Shown piece by piece: positions 33,855 through 44,284 of a stretch of 64,000 bases of DNA. Position 1 is the first letter of the stretch, and every line of letters starts with the position of its first letter. The stretch lies in NCBI RefSeq assembly GCF_000346485.2, contig NZ_KQ976354.1, positions 2,917,421-2,981,420 on the forward strand. The letters are read 5' to 3'. Made by a program: the position numbers and the translations under genes. The notes beneath the pieces are model-generated. The model did not search any database and was not told the origin of the DNA. It was given only the letters and a program-made list of their open reading frames with translations. The DNA is from Scytonema hofmannii PCC 7110 (GTDB lineage Bacteria > Cyanobacteriota > Cyanobacteriia > Cyanobacteriales > Nostocaceae).

Positions 33855-36800
33855 TAGTTTATTCCTATATTTTTGAGAAGTTCACGAATTTTTTTAACTT
33901 GAAAACCTTTAGCTAATTGACGCAACTCTGAAGAAAAAGTGGCATATTTAACATCCAATTCTTCTAAGTGGGCCACTCGCTCTACAATACCTTTGAGATC
34001 GCCTTTCATTGCTAAATTCAACAGAGCCGCAACTTCTTCTACTGGGGGAGCCACCAGTGATTGCTGAGAATTTTCTTCTGTGTTACTTTGACAGACTTGA
34101 GGTTCACCCTCTTCATAAATCCATTCTAGTTCTAAGTGTATCTGTAACTTTTCTAAAAGCTCTGTTATCCGGATTGGCTTAGGTAGAAAATCATTGCAAC
34201 CTGCCTCTTTACTTTTGTTAATATCGAAATCAAAAACGCTGGCAGAAGTACCAATCACGATCGCATTCTTGAGTTCTGGCGATCGCCTCAGCCGACGAGT
34301 CGCTTCCAAGCCGCTCATTTGAGGCATCATCAAGTCCATCAAGATACAATCGGGATTCCATTCAGATGCCTTATTAAGGCAATCCTGACCATCTATTGCT
34401 TGCACAATTTCAAATCCTAAAGGTGATAGCATCTTGACTAAAAGTGAGCGATTTTCTGGTCTGTCATCTGCCACGATCACCTTCCGCTTATGGCCTTTAA
34501 AACCTTGAATAGTTCGTTTCTCTTCTTTGACAACATCAGCGTATTGAGAAACTTCAGGCAAATCTAAATCAAAGAAGAAAACACTTCCTTTTCCTACGCT
34601 GCTCTTCACCTGGATTTCACCACCCATCATCTGAACTAATTGGCGGGTAATTGCCAGTCCCAATCCCGTTCCTTCCGCTTTGCGATCGCGAGAGCCTACC
34701 TGTTGGAACGGCAAAAATATCTCTTCTAATTGCTCTGGTGCCATGCCAACTCCTGTATCTTCCACCTGAAACCGAATTTTCCCTTCGCGATCGCCGACTT
34801 TAAAAGCCACGCCTCCAGTTTCAGTAAACTTAACGGCATTACCCAGTAAGTTAATCAAAACTTGTCGCAACCGTTTTTCATCAGCCTTGACACCTGTAGG
34901 AAGTTGAGTAATCTGTTCAAAAATTAAGCAAATACCTTTTTGTTCGGCGCGGATGCGGCAAATTTCGGCAATGCCTTCTAGAAATTCTGGAAAATGAAAA
35001 TCCGTTGGGTGGAGTTCCATTTTTCTCGCTTCAATTTTGGAGAGGTCTAAAATGTCATTGATCAGGTTCAAGAGGTGGTCGCCACACTGATGAATAATAC
35101 CTACACTATCTTTTTGTGAGTTGGTTAAACTTTTGTCTCGCATGAGGATTTGAGCGTAACCCAAAATGCCATTAAGCGGTGTTCTCAGTTCATGGCTCAT
35201 GTTAGCAAGGAAATCACTCTTAGCTCGGTTAGCAGATTGTGCAGTTTCTTCAGCTTTTTGCAGATGCACATTTTTTTCCTGTAACTCCAGAGTTCGCTCT
35301 TGTACTTTGGCTTCTAAGTTAGTGTTTGCTAATTTTAAGTCTTTATAAAGACGAGCATTATCAATGGAAATCGCCGCTTGAGAGGATAACATCTGTAAGA
35401 CTTCTAAGCGATCTGATGTAAATGCGCCAATGGTGAGATTGTTTTCTAAATAAAGGATGCCACTAAGTTTTGCTTGATAGATGAGCGGGGTACATAAAAC
35501 AGATTTTGGTTGATGAGTGGCGATGTATGTATCTGTGGCAAATATTCCATCACAAGTCGCATTGCTGAGGACAACATTTTCTTGGGTTCGGGCTACATAA
35601 TTAATCAAGGAAATTGGTAGCTGCTGACTAGTTGATACTGGAATTCCTTGTAGCACAGTTACATCGGTTTTGTCTACTGTTCCTGATGCTTCTATTAGCA
35701 AATCTCCTGAGTTTTCTAAAATTAAGTAGCCCATTTGAGCGCCAGCATTTTCTAGCATAATTATCATTAATTTAGCTAGCAACTTGCCCAAAACTATTTC
35801 TCCAGAAAGAGCTTGAGATGCTTTCATAACTGTGGCTAAATCCAACGATTCGGAAGCACTTTCACCTGTAGAGCTAATTATCCGAGTTACGTCCGTACTG
35901 ACAGTTTCTCGCTTTGATATCCGAAATAGTTGAGGATATCTTTTTTCCAAGTCTTTGACTTTTGCCTTCGCTCCCCAGCGAATATAGCCATAGTGAGCAT
36001 CGGTCAGATAGACTCTAGCAAACTTCTCTCTTCCTTGATCGATATAGAACTCAGCTGCTAGTTCATTGGCTAGCGCTTCTTCCTGGATGTATCCGTGTTC
36101 TCTAGCTCCTGCGATCGCGCGATCGTAAAGTTGCATCGCTTTGTCAATTTTCCCCAATACCCGCGCTTTCTCTGCCTCCACTAACTCATACTTATGTTGA
36201 TAATTCATCGGTCCATGTATAGCCCACTGCTGCATTTTTTTCTGATTTTTTACCACTTGTTTCAAGGAGTTTTTTTGTTGGCTTTGAGAAACTTCCGGAT
36301 ATTGAGCGAGGAGAGCTAGAGAATAGTAAAAACTGTGTTCAGCGCCAGTCATTAAACCGGTTACACCTTCTTCATATTTTTCTCCTGAAGAGGCATTTTT
36401 TACCGATTCTTCGTAATCTTTAAATAAATAAAAACGAATCGTTTTTGCCAAATAAGCTGCAAAAACAAACGTAGCTTGATTGGCAGCAATTAATTTTTGT
36501 AGGATTTCTTCTTCGTTCAAGATTTCGCCATCGACCCGGTAGTTTTCTGTCGGTGCATCGAGTAATTTTAATACTATTACTATCCCTACTTTTATATAAG
36601 CACTATGCATTTCTTGTTTCAGTTTCAGCATTAAATCAAGATGTTGCACCTGCTTCTGATAAACCCCTTCTAGCGGTTGACCGGCAAAAAATATGTGGTC
36701 GCAATAGTAGAAAGAATTGTAGCCAGCCCAGTCTGTATTCCCTGTTTCTAGACCGCTTTGAATTCCCTCAAGCAAAGGGGTAAAGGTTTCCTTAACGTGT

Positions 36801-39778
36801 TCTTTCCAGTGTCTGATGTGAGCGTTAAATATTGTTGATATTTGAGCTTTGTGTGAGCGGGCTTCAAGTCGATCGAGCAGCTTCACAGCTAGTTGTCCAA
36901 ATTGATATCCCGAATTAATTCCTGCGGGCGAACCACACAATATCAAGGCATAAAATCCATAGCCAATAGGGGCAAGTGGTGAATTTCCATATTGAATAGA
37001 AAGAGCGATCATTGTAAAGGGAACTTGCGGAAACATGGCTGGAGCCCCGAAATAAATAGGAGGGGCAATGAGCATTAAGAGCCGCATAGCTGCGAGCCGA
37101 TCGACCGCCGTCATTTCTGGCAGATTAGCTAGCTCTTCAGGGTTCATCTGCCTTGGGGGTTCCTTAGAAAGCGAGATACCCAGCATATCTAGAGCTTGCA
37201 GACCAACCTCTAACGCAGCTTGCATCTGGTTTTGAGCAATATAAAACTGCACCTGTAGTTCATAAACCTTGACTCGACCGAGGACAGTTTTTGCGTGTTT
37301 CAAAACCACCTCAGATAGCAGTTTTGCCCGCTCAAAGTTGATGTTTAAAAATTCTGCAGCCGTCGCTTCGGTATACAGAGGCAACGTTAAATCATAGTTA
37401 GTTTCCCAGCTATCTTCTGCGAGGAGTTCTAACCCTGTTGTTAAATACTTAACTGTCGGTTCATAAGCCATCGCTGCCTTGGCTTTTTTACCGGCAATTA
37501 GGTTGAGGGAAGCCAGTCGATCTTTTTGAGCCTGCTGGGTGATAAATTCAGATCCAACATTCAATTGGTTGACAATCTCAAAGATGTTCTCTTCAATCTC
37601 TGTTTCCGGGGTATGTTTCAGGATCAGTTCACCGATTTTTAGGTGAGTCTGTTTTTTATGAGAATCTTGGATGAGAGAATAAGACGCTTGCTGCACCCGG
37701 TCATGCAAAAACTTGTAGGCAACTTTTAAGGTCTCACCTGGCAAATTTGCAGATGTCTCCTGGTCAAATAGCAGTGGAATTTTATAAGACTGGTTCAGGG
37801 GCAGAACTAGACCTGCTTGCAGTGCTTCCCACAAATCTAATGCCGTTTCTGACTGAGATTTTTCATTGACGATCGCCAGTACATCTAAACTAAATTTGTC
37901 CCCTACGCAGGCAGCTAGCTTCAAAACATTTTGCGTATTTTGTGACAATTTTTGAATTTGACTAACCATCAATTCGATGACATTATCAGTTATACTAATG
38001 CCTAGAAGAACCTCAATGTTCCATTGCCAAATACCTTGCTCAAAGTCAAACGACAACAAGTTTTCTTGATAAAGAGATTTGAGGGTCTGAGTTAAGAAAA
38101 ACGGGTTGCCTTGGGTTTTATTAAAAACTAACTCAGCCAGCGGTTTTGCCTTGGAAATTTCACTGCGAAGAGTATCAGCGACTAACTGGCTGACATGAGC
38201 GATATCCAAAAACCTGAGGATGATGTTATTCACAATCGCTCCGGTGTTTTGAATCTCCTCCAAGGTCAAGATTAACGGATGAGTTGCACTGACTTCGTTA
38301 TCTCGATATGCTCCAATCAGCAATAGATATTGACTATCGGGATCGGTCATAATGAGCTGGATCAGCTTGAGGGAAGGCAGATCTGCCCACTGTAAGTCAT
38401 CTAAAAACAAAACTAGGGGGTGTTCGGGTTGGCTAAATACATGAATGAATTGCTGAAACACCCGATTAAATCTGTTTTGGGATTCTGATGGACCTAATTG
38501 AGGAACGACTGACTGCGAGCCAATAATTCGTTCTACTTCGGGAATAACATCAATAATGACTTGACCGTTAGAGCCGAGGGCTTCTAAAAGTTTGGATTTC
38601 CAAACGGCAATTTGGTCATCGGTTTCTGTGAGTAGTTGGCGCATCAATTCCTGGAATGCTTGAATCAAGGAAGCATAAGGAATATTCCGCTTGAACTGGT
38701 CAAATTTACCAGAGATAAAATAACCCCTCTGGCGCACAATTGGTTTGTGAACTTCGTGAACTAAGCATGATTTACCGATCCCTGAGTAACCAGAAACTAG
38801 CATCATTTCCGTAGTACCAGAACTGACGCGATCGAATGCTTCTAATAAAGTAGCAACTTCTATTTCCCGTCCGTAGAGTTTTTGCGGGATGGAAAATTGG
38901 CTGTATGAATCTAGCTGACCGACAATAAAGTGGGAAATCTCTCCATCTGTCTGCAACTGAGTGAGACAGGTTTCTAAATCAGCTTTTAGTCCTAGAGAGC
39001 TTTGATATCTATCTTCAGCAGTTTTAGCTAACAATTTCATGACAATGTCAGAAACCGCTGGGGGAATTTTTGGATTTAGCTCTTGAGGCGGTATTGGTGT
39101 TTTTGCAATATGGCAATGAACAAATTCCAGAGGGTCAGTGGCATTAAAGGGCAGGGAACCTGTTAGCATTTGATAAAAGGTAACGCCTAAAGAATAGAAG
39201 TCGGTACGGTAGTCAATTGACCGATTCATCCGTCCAGTTTGCTCCGGTGACATATAGGCGAGAGAGCCTTCTAGTAAATTGGGATTGCTGATGCTTTGAT
39301 TTTCTTTTTCTAAACGCGATGCAATGCTGAAGTCGATGATTTTAACTTGCCCGGTTTCTGGGTTAATGACGATATTATGAGGTTTAATATCTTTATGAAT
39401 AATCTTGGCTTGATGCAGTTGAGTGAGAGCGGATGCTAGCTGAATGGCTATTGTGAGAAATTCGGTTAATGATAATTGGCAATCGCTAATATACTTTTTC
39501 AGAGATTCTGCACCAAAATCTGCCAAAATTAGGGCTAGACCGTTATAATGATTTTCTAAAGCTATTGGTTCAACAATTCCTTCTATATCTAATAAAAGTT
39601 TTAATATTTTATATTCATGTCTTAGTCGGGTTAGCTCTTCGAGGCTGGGATACTCCGCTTTGAGGGCTTTAACAATCACAAGGGTTTGATCCGACTGCTT
39701 GAAAGCACGATAAATAACGGTATTGACGCCTTCATGCAGGGCTTCAATAAAGTTGTAACCGGGAAGAGCAGATATCAT
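33854..39778 (-). CDS. giant Ser/Thr kinase-AAA ATPase-GAF-histidine kinase-receiver protein
   Basis: This 1974-residue signalling protein is of the cyanobacterial dual-specificity class. In order: Hanks-type Ser/Thr kinase (1-270; HKDIKPHNIVI, with DFS in place of DFG, and GSLAYMSPEQTGRMN); AAA/STAND ATPase (300-650; Walker A SGYSGIGKSC, Walker B LVLFLDDLQWAD); a long helical TPR-like region (700-1270); GAF (1320-1480); HisKA with phospho-His in [15 protein letters not shown]; HATPase ([12 protein letters not shown]); receiver (VIVADDRPEN, LMDLMMPQMSG); and a ~90-residue tail. The downstream kinase gene overlaps by 1 bp. The input signal is unknown. Confidence 0.95.
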   Translation of the reverse strand: MISALPGYNFIEALHEGVNTVIYRAFKQSDQTLVIVKALKAEYPSLEELTRLRHEYKILKLLLDIEGIVEPIALENHYNGLALILADFGAESLKKYISDCQLSLTEFLTIAIQLASALTQLHQAKIIHKDIKPHNIVINPETGQVKIIDFSIASRLEKENQSISNPNLLEGSLAYMSPEQTGRMNRSIDYRTDFYSLGVTFYQMLTGSLPFNATDPLEFVHCHIAKTPIPPQELNPKIPPAVSDIVMKLLAKTAEDRYQSSLGLKADLETCLTQLQTDGEISHFIVGQLDSYSQFSIPQKLYGREIEVATLLEAFDRVSSGTTEMMLVSGYSGIGKSCLVHEVHKPIVRQRGYFISGKFDQFKRNIPYASLIQAFQELMRQLLTETDDQIAVWKSKLLEALGSNGQVIIDVIPEVERIIGSQSVVPQLGPSESQNRFNRVFQQFIHVFSQPEHPLVLFLDDLQWADLPSLKLIQLIMTDPDSQYLLLIGAYRDNEVSATHPLILTLEEIQNTGAIVNNIILRFLDIAHVSQLVADTLRSEISKAKPLAELVFNKTQGNPFFLTQTLKSLYQENLLSFDFEQGIWQWNIEVLLGISITDNVIELMVSQIQKLSQNTQNVLKLAACVGDKFSLDVLAIVNEKSQSETALDLWEALQAGLVLPLNQSYKIPLLFDQETSANLPGETLKVAYKFLHDRVQQASYSLIQDSHKKQTHLKIGELILKHTPETEIEENIFEIVNQLNVGSEFITQQAQKDRLASLNLIAGKKAKAAMAYEPTVKYLTTGLELLAEDSWETNYDLTLPLYTEATAAEFLNINFERAKLLSEVVLKHAKTVLGRVKVYELQVQFYIAQNQMQAALEVGLQALDMLGISLSKEPPRQMNPEELANLPEMTAVDRLAAMRLLMLIAPPIYFGAPAMFPQVPFTMIALSIQYGNSPLAPIGYGFYALILCGSPAGINSGYQFGQLAVKLLDRLEARSHKAQISTIFNAHIRHWKEHVKETFTPLLEGIQSGLETGNTDWAGYNSFYYCDHIFFAGQPLEGVYQKQVQHLDLMLKLKQEMHSAYIKVGIVIVLKLLDAPTENYRVDGEILNEEEILQKLIAANQATFVFAAYLAKTIRFYLFKDYEESVKNASSGEKYEEGVTGLMTGAEHSFYYSLALLAQYPEVSQSQQKNSLKQVVKNQKKMQQWAIHGPMNYQHKYELVEAEKARVLGKIDKAMQLYDRAIAGAREHGYIQEEALANELAAEFYIDQGREKFARVYLTDAHYGYIRWGAKAKVKDLEKRYPQLFRISKRETVSTDVTRIISSTGESASESLDLATVMKASQALSGEIVLGKLLAKLMIIMLENAGAQMGYLILENSGDLLIEASGTVDKTDVTVLQGIPVSTSQQLPISLINYVARTQENVVLSNATCDGIFATDTYIATHQPKSVLCTPLIYQAKLSGILYLENNLTIGAFTSDRLEVLQMLSSQAAISIDNARLYKDLKLANTNLEAKVQERTLELQEKNVHLQKAEETAQSANRAKSDFLANMSHELRTPLNGILGYAQILMRDKSLTNSQKDSVGIIHQCGDHLLNLINDILDLSKIEARKMELHPTDFHFPEFLEGIAEICRIRAEQKGICLIFEQITQLPTGVKADEKRLRQVLINLLGNAVKFTETGGVAFKVGDREGKIRFQVEDTGVGMAPEQLEEIFLPFQQVGSRDRKAEGTGLGLAITRQLVQMMGGEIQVKSSVGKGSVFFFDLDLPEVSQYADVVKEEKRTIQGFKGHKRKVIVADDRPENRSLLVKMLSPLGFEIVQAIDGQDCLNKASEWNPDCILMDLMMPQMSGLEATRRLRRSPELKNAIVIGTSASVFDFDINKSKEAGCNDFLPKPIRITELLEKLQIHLELEWIYEEGEPQVCQSNTEENSQQSLVAPPVEEVAALLNLAMKGDLKGIVERVAHLEELDVKYATFSSELRQLAKGFQVKKIRELLKNIGIN

Positions 39779-40315
39779 TTTTCTAAGCCTGAGTAATAGA
39801 ATAAACTGGGCATGAGGCTAATGAGCATTAGTTACCACTGTCAATAACAGGACAATGAGGTACTTTATTTAGCATTCCCAACCAGTCAAAAAATTCTCTA
39901 CAGCTAAATAAAGCTCAACATTTAGAAATATTAAGTGGCGGGTGAGACGCCCGCACTACAAGAAATTTTGGGAGATTTTTGTATTTGGAAGTCGCTTGAT
40001 GGGTTAAGTTGGTCTAGATCCCCGACTTCTTCAAGAAGTCGGGGATCTAGCAGCCTCTCAAAATCAGTGTATTTGAGTACTAGTAACAAAAGTTAGCGCT
40101 CTACTGAACGTGTTCGATGTGAGGCTGTTTGCGCTAAAATTGCCGGACAAGAAAAAATTTCTGAGAAAAATGAGGTTAAAGTTTTATTCTGCAAGCACTG
40201 CTCCTTCTGCCAAAGAGTCAATCTTTGTTTTAGAATTCGAGCTAAGGCTTACAGAATTAACTTGGCTTCGCTATTGTTCTATATAATTTGCTGTAAAGCT
40301 CATATAAAATAAGCT
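39779..40315. other. 537-bp gap with two dispersed hairpins
   Basis: A GGCGGG...CCCGC hairpin lies at about 39936-39957 and the perfect hairpin at 40014-40050. No ORF looks coding. It probably holds divergent promoters for the giant kinase gene and the glycosyltransferase gene. Confidence 0.5.
40014..40050. repeat. perfect 18-bp hairpin (CTAGATCCCCGACTTCTT)
   Basis: Stems 40014-40031 and 40033-40050 are exact complements around a single base. The same sequence with a 14-bp stem recurs at 56700-56730, so it is a dispersed hairpin repeat. Confidence 0.85.
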
Positions 40316-41071
40316 ATGTCTGAACGCAAGAAAGCGTTTTCAATATTAGGGCTACCAGTTCATGTGATGACTAACTATCCAAGCTGGTTGATCGATCGCC
40401 TGCAACAGAGTCAAGGAACTCATGTGGTAACGCTCAATGCAGAAATGACTATGCAAGCAGAGCGACACTCCCCCCTTGCTAAGGTTATTCAGAATGCCGA
40501 TCTAGTCATTCCTGATGGAGCAGGGGTAGTTCTTTATTTGCAGTGGCTGTTGTGGCAGAATGTTCAAAGAATCCCAGGTATCGAACTAGCAGAAGCACTG
40601 TTGCGAGAACTTGGGAAAACGAACTCCAACGCAAAAGTATTTTTCTATGGTGGAGCACCTGGGGTAGCTGAGAAAGCGTCGGAATTTTGGACTTCTCAAA
40701 TCCCAAATTTAAATATAGCAGGTAGTCATTGCGGCTTCCATTCACAAGAAGAGGAAGAACAGTTGCGGCAAACTCTTGCCCAACTACAGCCACAATTAAT
40801 TTTTGTTGGTTTAGGAGTTCCGCGTCAAGAGTTGTGGATTGCTCAAAACCGCCATTTGTGTCCCAATGCATTATGGATTGGTGTTGGTGGCAGTTTGGAT
40901 ATTTGGTCGGGTTTGAAAACCCGCGCTCCTGCTTGGTTGGGAGATAACAATTTAGAATGGCTGTACCGACTCTACCAAGAACCTTGGCGCTGGCGGAGAA
41001 TGTTAGCTTTGCCGGAATTTGCCATCAAAGCCTTCGTTTACAGGTTTTTTCGTTCATTAGTTAGTGGATAG
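40316..41071 (+). CDS. WecB/TagA/CpsF-family glycosyltransferase
   Basis: This 251-residue protein shows GT26-family features: VVTLNAEMTMQAERHSPLAK, DLVIPDGAGVVLYLQW, KVFFYGGAPGVAEKA, LIFVGLGVPRQELWIAQNR and WIGVGGSLDIWSG. Members transfer N-acetylmannosaminuronic acid or a related sugar to a lipid-linked acceptor in cell-surface polysaccharide synthesis. The protein is soluble but probably membrane-associated through its C-terminal RWRRMLALPEFAIKAFVYRF helix. No other polysaccharide gene is adjacent, so the precise sugar is unknown. Confidence 0.9.
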   Translation: MSERKKAFSILGLPVHVMTNYPSWLIDRLQQSQGTHVVTLNAEMTMQAERHSPLAKVIQNADLVIPDGAGVVLYLQWLLWQNVQRIPGIELAEALLRELGKTNSNAKVFFYGGAPGVAEKASEFWTSQIPNLNIAGSHCGFHSQEEEEQLRQTLAQLQPQLIFVGLGVPRQELWIAQNRHLCPNALWIGVGGSLDIWSGLKTRAPAWLGDNNLEWLYRLYQEPWRWRRMLALPEFAIKAFVYRFFRSLVSG

Positions 41072-41185
41072 TGGATAGTTGTTAGTTGTTAGTTGTTAGT
41101 TGTTAGTTGTCTACCAACCACTATCCACTATCCACTAACTAATTTAATTCTTTATTTTGATATTCCCAGGCAAAACCTGGGAATA
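41066..41185. terminator. facing heptamer tracts and a hairpin after the glycosyltransferase gene
   Basis: GTTAGTT heptamers face CACTATC/ACTAACT units (41066-41150). They are followed by a perfect 10-bp stem TATTCCCAGG/CCTGGGAATA with a 5-base loop at 41161-41185, and then CTTATTTTG. It is likely a terminator. Confidence 0.6.
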
Positions 41186-41386
41186 CTTATTTTGTACTGA
41201 CTTCTATTGTTATCTTTATGAATCCTTTACGGCTTTATAAAACTGTAACCCTAGTAGATTACATAAAGTACCAATTTGAAGAAAGAATGCGACACATCTT
41301 TGAGTGAAATTAAGTCTCTGTAAGACTTTCACAATCTAAAATCCAAAATCTAAAATCCAAAATGGTATGAGGAGTGTTTGCGCTTC

Positions 41387-42139
41387 ATGAAAACTGCTGT
41401 AACAACTAAAGAAACGACTGACCAATCTGTACAGGCTCAAGACAGCAAAACTCAACAGCCCAATGATACGACTGCGGTGGTAGTACAATTGCGATCTGTC
41501 TCAAAAACCTACACTAACGGCTGTCACGCTCTTGTAGACGTGAATTTAGAGATCAAAAAGGGAGAATTCTTATTCGTCACAGGATCTAGTGGTTCTGGTA
41601 AATCCACTCTTTTAAAAATGCTTTATGGCGATGAGAAACCCACACAAGGACGCGTGATTATTAATGGATGCGACGTAACAAATTTACGAGGCGATGGCTT
41701 ATCAATAATTCGGCGTTGCATTGGCATTGTGTTTCAAGACTATAAATTGATTCCACAAAGAACAGTGGCGGAGAACATAACAGTTGTGTTACAAGCTCAG
41801 GGATATACCCGTAAAGAGATTCAACGACGTTTAGAACCTACTTTGAAAGTAGTGGGTTTGCTTTCCAAAGCAGACTGTTTTCCCGACCAACTTTCTGGAG
41901 GCGAGCAACAACGAGTTAGCATAGCCAGAGCAATAGTAGCAACGCCACCAATTATTCTGGCAGATGAGCCAACTGGAAACCTCGATCCGGATAATTCTTG
42001 GCAAGTTATGCAAATTCTCCAAAAATTAAATTCTTTTGGAGCCACGGTAATTGTCACAACTCATGACGAGCAGTTAGTGCGGCGATGCAACCGTCCTGTA
42101 GTTCAAGTTCAACATGGAAGATTATATAGAAAATGTTAG
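41387..42139 (+). CDS. ftsE: FtsE-like ABC ATPase
   Basis: This 250-residue ATPase has Walker [11 protein letters not shown]-loop [19 protein letters not shown] (the wording typical of FtsE), signature [14 protein letters not shown], Walker [13 protein letters not shown] and H-loop TTHDEQLV. FtsE with FtsX couples ATP hydrolysis to activation of cell-wall hydrolases at the septum. ATG 41387 has GAGGAG at 41369-41374; in-frame TTG 41378 is too close to it. The ~30-residue N-terminal extension is Thr/Gln-rich. No ftsX lies next to it in this window. Confidence 0.85.
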   Translation: MKTAVTTKETTDQSVQAQDSKTQQPNDTTAVVVQLRSVSKTYTNGCHALVDVNLEIKKGEFLFVTGSSGSGKSTLLKMLYGDEKPTQGRVIINGCDVTNLRGDGLSIIRRCIGIVFQDYKLIPQRTVAENITVVLQAQGYTRKEIQRRLEPTLKVVGLLSKADCFPDQLSGGEQQRVSIARAIVATPPIILADEPTGNLDPDNSWQVMQILQKLNSFGATVIVTTHDEQLVRRCNRPVVQVQHGRLYRKC

Positions 42140-42210
42140 TGGTTAGTGGTTAGTGGTTATTTGTCTACCCACAACTAGCAACTAACAACTAACAACCAAC
42201 AACTAACTAA
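42137..42210. repeat. facing heptamer tracts between ftsE and the next gene
   Basis: GTTAGTGGTTAGTGGTTAG faces a CAACTAACAACTAACAACC run between two convergent genes. It could fold as a bidirectional terminator. Confidence 0.75.
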
Positions 42211-42809
42211 TAACAAAAACTAAAGTCATCAAGAGTAAATTGACCGTCGAAAGCGCTAAAAGTGACACGGTGAATGCCAGTGTCTGATACAGATAGTAAG
42301 GTATTGGGAGATGCAGTCTCATCAGAATTGGCAAGGTTAGCCCCAGGAAGTACTGTTTGAGTGAGCATTTGATTTTCGCGATCGTATGCTGACATTAAAA
42401 GCCGTTGTGAACTTGTGACAAAAGCACTTACAAAGTGAACGGGATGTAAAAAAGTGGCTTCTAAAAACCCGCTTTTAGGAGCTCCCATCAATACCATCAA
42501 ACCAGAATGGGTGGGAAATGCTGGGTTTGATGGTTGTATTGCTATACAATTGTTAAATATGACGCCCCACTGCTCGTACTGCCGCTCTACAACTTCAAAA
42601 CATCTTAAATCCTCCAAATTTAAATAGATACAGGTAGGTACATCAACTACCTCATTCTTTACAGTTGATTTTCTTTGACCCTGTGAAGTAGAGTCTACAA
42701 TTTGATTTGGGAAATCAAAGTCGTTAATAGTAAATTTACGGTCTTCTAAACTCAGCTTTTGTTCTAAGTGAAGACTAGCCTGCTTTACCACGACACCCCG
42801 CCTTGTCAT
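42207..42809 (-). CDS. conserved-looking protein of unknown function
   Basis: This 200-residue protein has no signal peptide or membrane helix. It appears beta-rich: KFTINDFDFPNQ near the start and IHRVTFSAFDGQFTLDDFSF at the end, plus a central GLMVLMGAPKSGFLEATFLH. The paired [FI]T[IL][ND]DF[DS]F motifs at both ends suggest a jelly-roll-like beta sandwich, similar to the last strands of some calcium- or carbohydrate-binding modules. I do not recognise the family, and the role is unknown. Confidence 0.65.
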   Translation of the reverse strand: MTRRGVVVKQASLHLEQKLSLEDRKFTINDFDFPNQIVDSTSQGQRKSTVKNEVVDVPTCIYLNLEDLRCFEVVERQYEQWGVIFNNCIAIQPSNPAFPTHSGLMVLMGAPKSGFLEATFLHPVHFVSAFVTSSQRLLMSAYDRENQMLTQTVLPGANLANSDETASPNTLLSVSDTGIHRVTFSAFDGQFTLDDFSFCY

Positions 42810-43380
42810 TTTTTAGAGAACAGTTAGATTATTAATTACATAGAATGTCATCTGAAGAATGAAGTGAAAAGTATGAAATATGAAATCAAGGCAAAGCTTT
42901 GGACTATAAACGATGAAGTCTTCATCTGTTAGACTTTACCTTTTCTTTATCTACTTCCTTCAATCAGTGACCAATGACCAGTGACCAGTGACCAATGACC
43001 AGTGACCAATGACCAATTTAAACAACCATTTACATTATCTAGGACGTACACGAATATCAGTAATGTTTCTGAAAGGCTAACACAAAAAGTTACTGACTAA
43101 CTTCAACCTTAAGTTTCATGTGCTACCAGTATATAGATTGATATAATAGAGTTTGTTGACTTAAAAACCTTTCTAGGTAGAAAAAATAAATATTAGTTAT
43201 AAGTAATATGGTGTATAGATTTTATAGATGTATTTTAGATTCCAATAAGTAGTAGGTAGATTGCATCTTCCTAAAGAGGTAGGTCAGAGTTGAGATCGGA
43301 ATGAAACACTAGAAGTAAGTTAGTTGTTAGTGGTTAATAGTTCCCACTAACAACTAACAACTAACAACTAACCAAAATTT
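42810..43380. other. 571-bp gap with heptamer tracts
   Basis: It contains CAGTGAC/CAATGAC heptamers at 42965-43018 and facing TTAGTTGT / CTAACAACTAACAACTAACA tracts at 43318-43372 that abut the hydrolase start. No coding ORF or RNA gene is recognised. Confidence 0.5.
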
Positions 43381-44277
43381 ATGTATCAACCACTGGGATT
43401 TGAGCAACGTTCTACAATGACTTCATTAGGTATAATGACTTACTATACTAATGAAGGTAAGCCTTGGGAAAATAACACGGAAAAGGAAACTTTAGTGTTT
43501 TTGCACGGTTTTGGCGGTGGATCTTCTGCCTATGAGTGGTCAAAAGTTTACCCAGCATTTGCAGCTGAGTATCGAATCATTGCACCAGATTTGATAGGTT
43601 GGGGCAGATCGGAACATCCGGCACAAAGTTATAGAATTGAGAACTATTTAGATACTATCCGGGAATTTTTACAAAAAACTTGCGCTCGCGCCGTAACAGT
43701 CATCGCTTCTTCTCTGACGGCAGGGTTTACAATCAGAGTTGCGATCGCTCATCCTGAATTATTCAAATCCCTCATTCTTACGACACCTGCAGGACTTGCT
43801 GACTTTGGTGAAGATTATTCCCGCAGTATCTTTGCCCAGATAGTCAGTATCCCTATAGTTGACACATTGCTTTACAACACGGGAATTGCAACAAGTGGAG
43901 GTATTCGCAGTTTCTTAGAGAGAAGGCAATTTGCCCAACCAAATCGGGTATATGAGGAAATTGTTAATGCTTACTTGGAATCCGCACAGCAACCCAATGC
44001 AGCGTATGCAGCCCTGTCTTTTGTGCGTGGGGATTTATCCTTTGATTTATCACTCTACATTCAACAACTAACAACTCCGAGTGCAATTATTTGGGGGCGA
44101 AAGTCTGAATTTACAGGTCCTGAAATTGGTCGGCGCTTTGCCCAAATGAATCCGAAAGCCATTCGGATTTTTCAACAACTAGATGATGTGGGATTGACAC
44201 CGCAGTTAGAACTACCTGCAGTGACAATTGGTTTAATCCGAAAATTTTTGCCAGTTTTAGACCAGTCATCGGTTTAA
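43381..44277 (+). CDS. alpha/beta-hydrolase fold protein
   Basis: This 298-residue protein shows the oxyanion motif LVFLHGFGGGSSAYEW, the strand YRIIAPDLIGWGRSEHPAQS, a nucleophile-elbow region VTVIASSLTAGFTIRVA, and late ITTPSAIIWGRKSEF. The elbow reads A-S-S-L-T rather than G-x-S-x-G, so the enzyme may have altered or weak activity. It is similar to soluble alpha/beta hydrolases that are common in cyanobacteria. ATG 43381 follows a heptamer repeat without an obvious ribosome site; ATG 43420 is an alternative start. Substrate unknown. Confidence 0.85.
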   Translation: MYQPLGFEQRSTMTSLGIMTYYTNEGKPWENNTEKETLVFLHGFGGGSSAYEWSKVYPAFAAEYRIIAPDLIGWGRSEHPAQSYRIENYLDTIREFLQKTCARAVTVIASSLTAGFTIRVAIAHPELFKSLILTTPAGLADFGEDYSRSIFAQIVSIPIVDTLLYNTGIATSGGIRSFLERRQFAQPNRVYEEIVNAYLESAQQPNAAYAALSFVRGDLSFDLSLYIQQLTTPSAIIWGRKSEFTGPEIGRRFAQMNPKAIRIFQQLDDVGLTPQLELPAVTIGLIRKFLPVLDQSSV

Positions 44278-44284
44278 GGACAAT

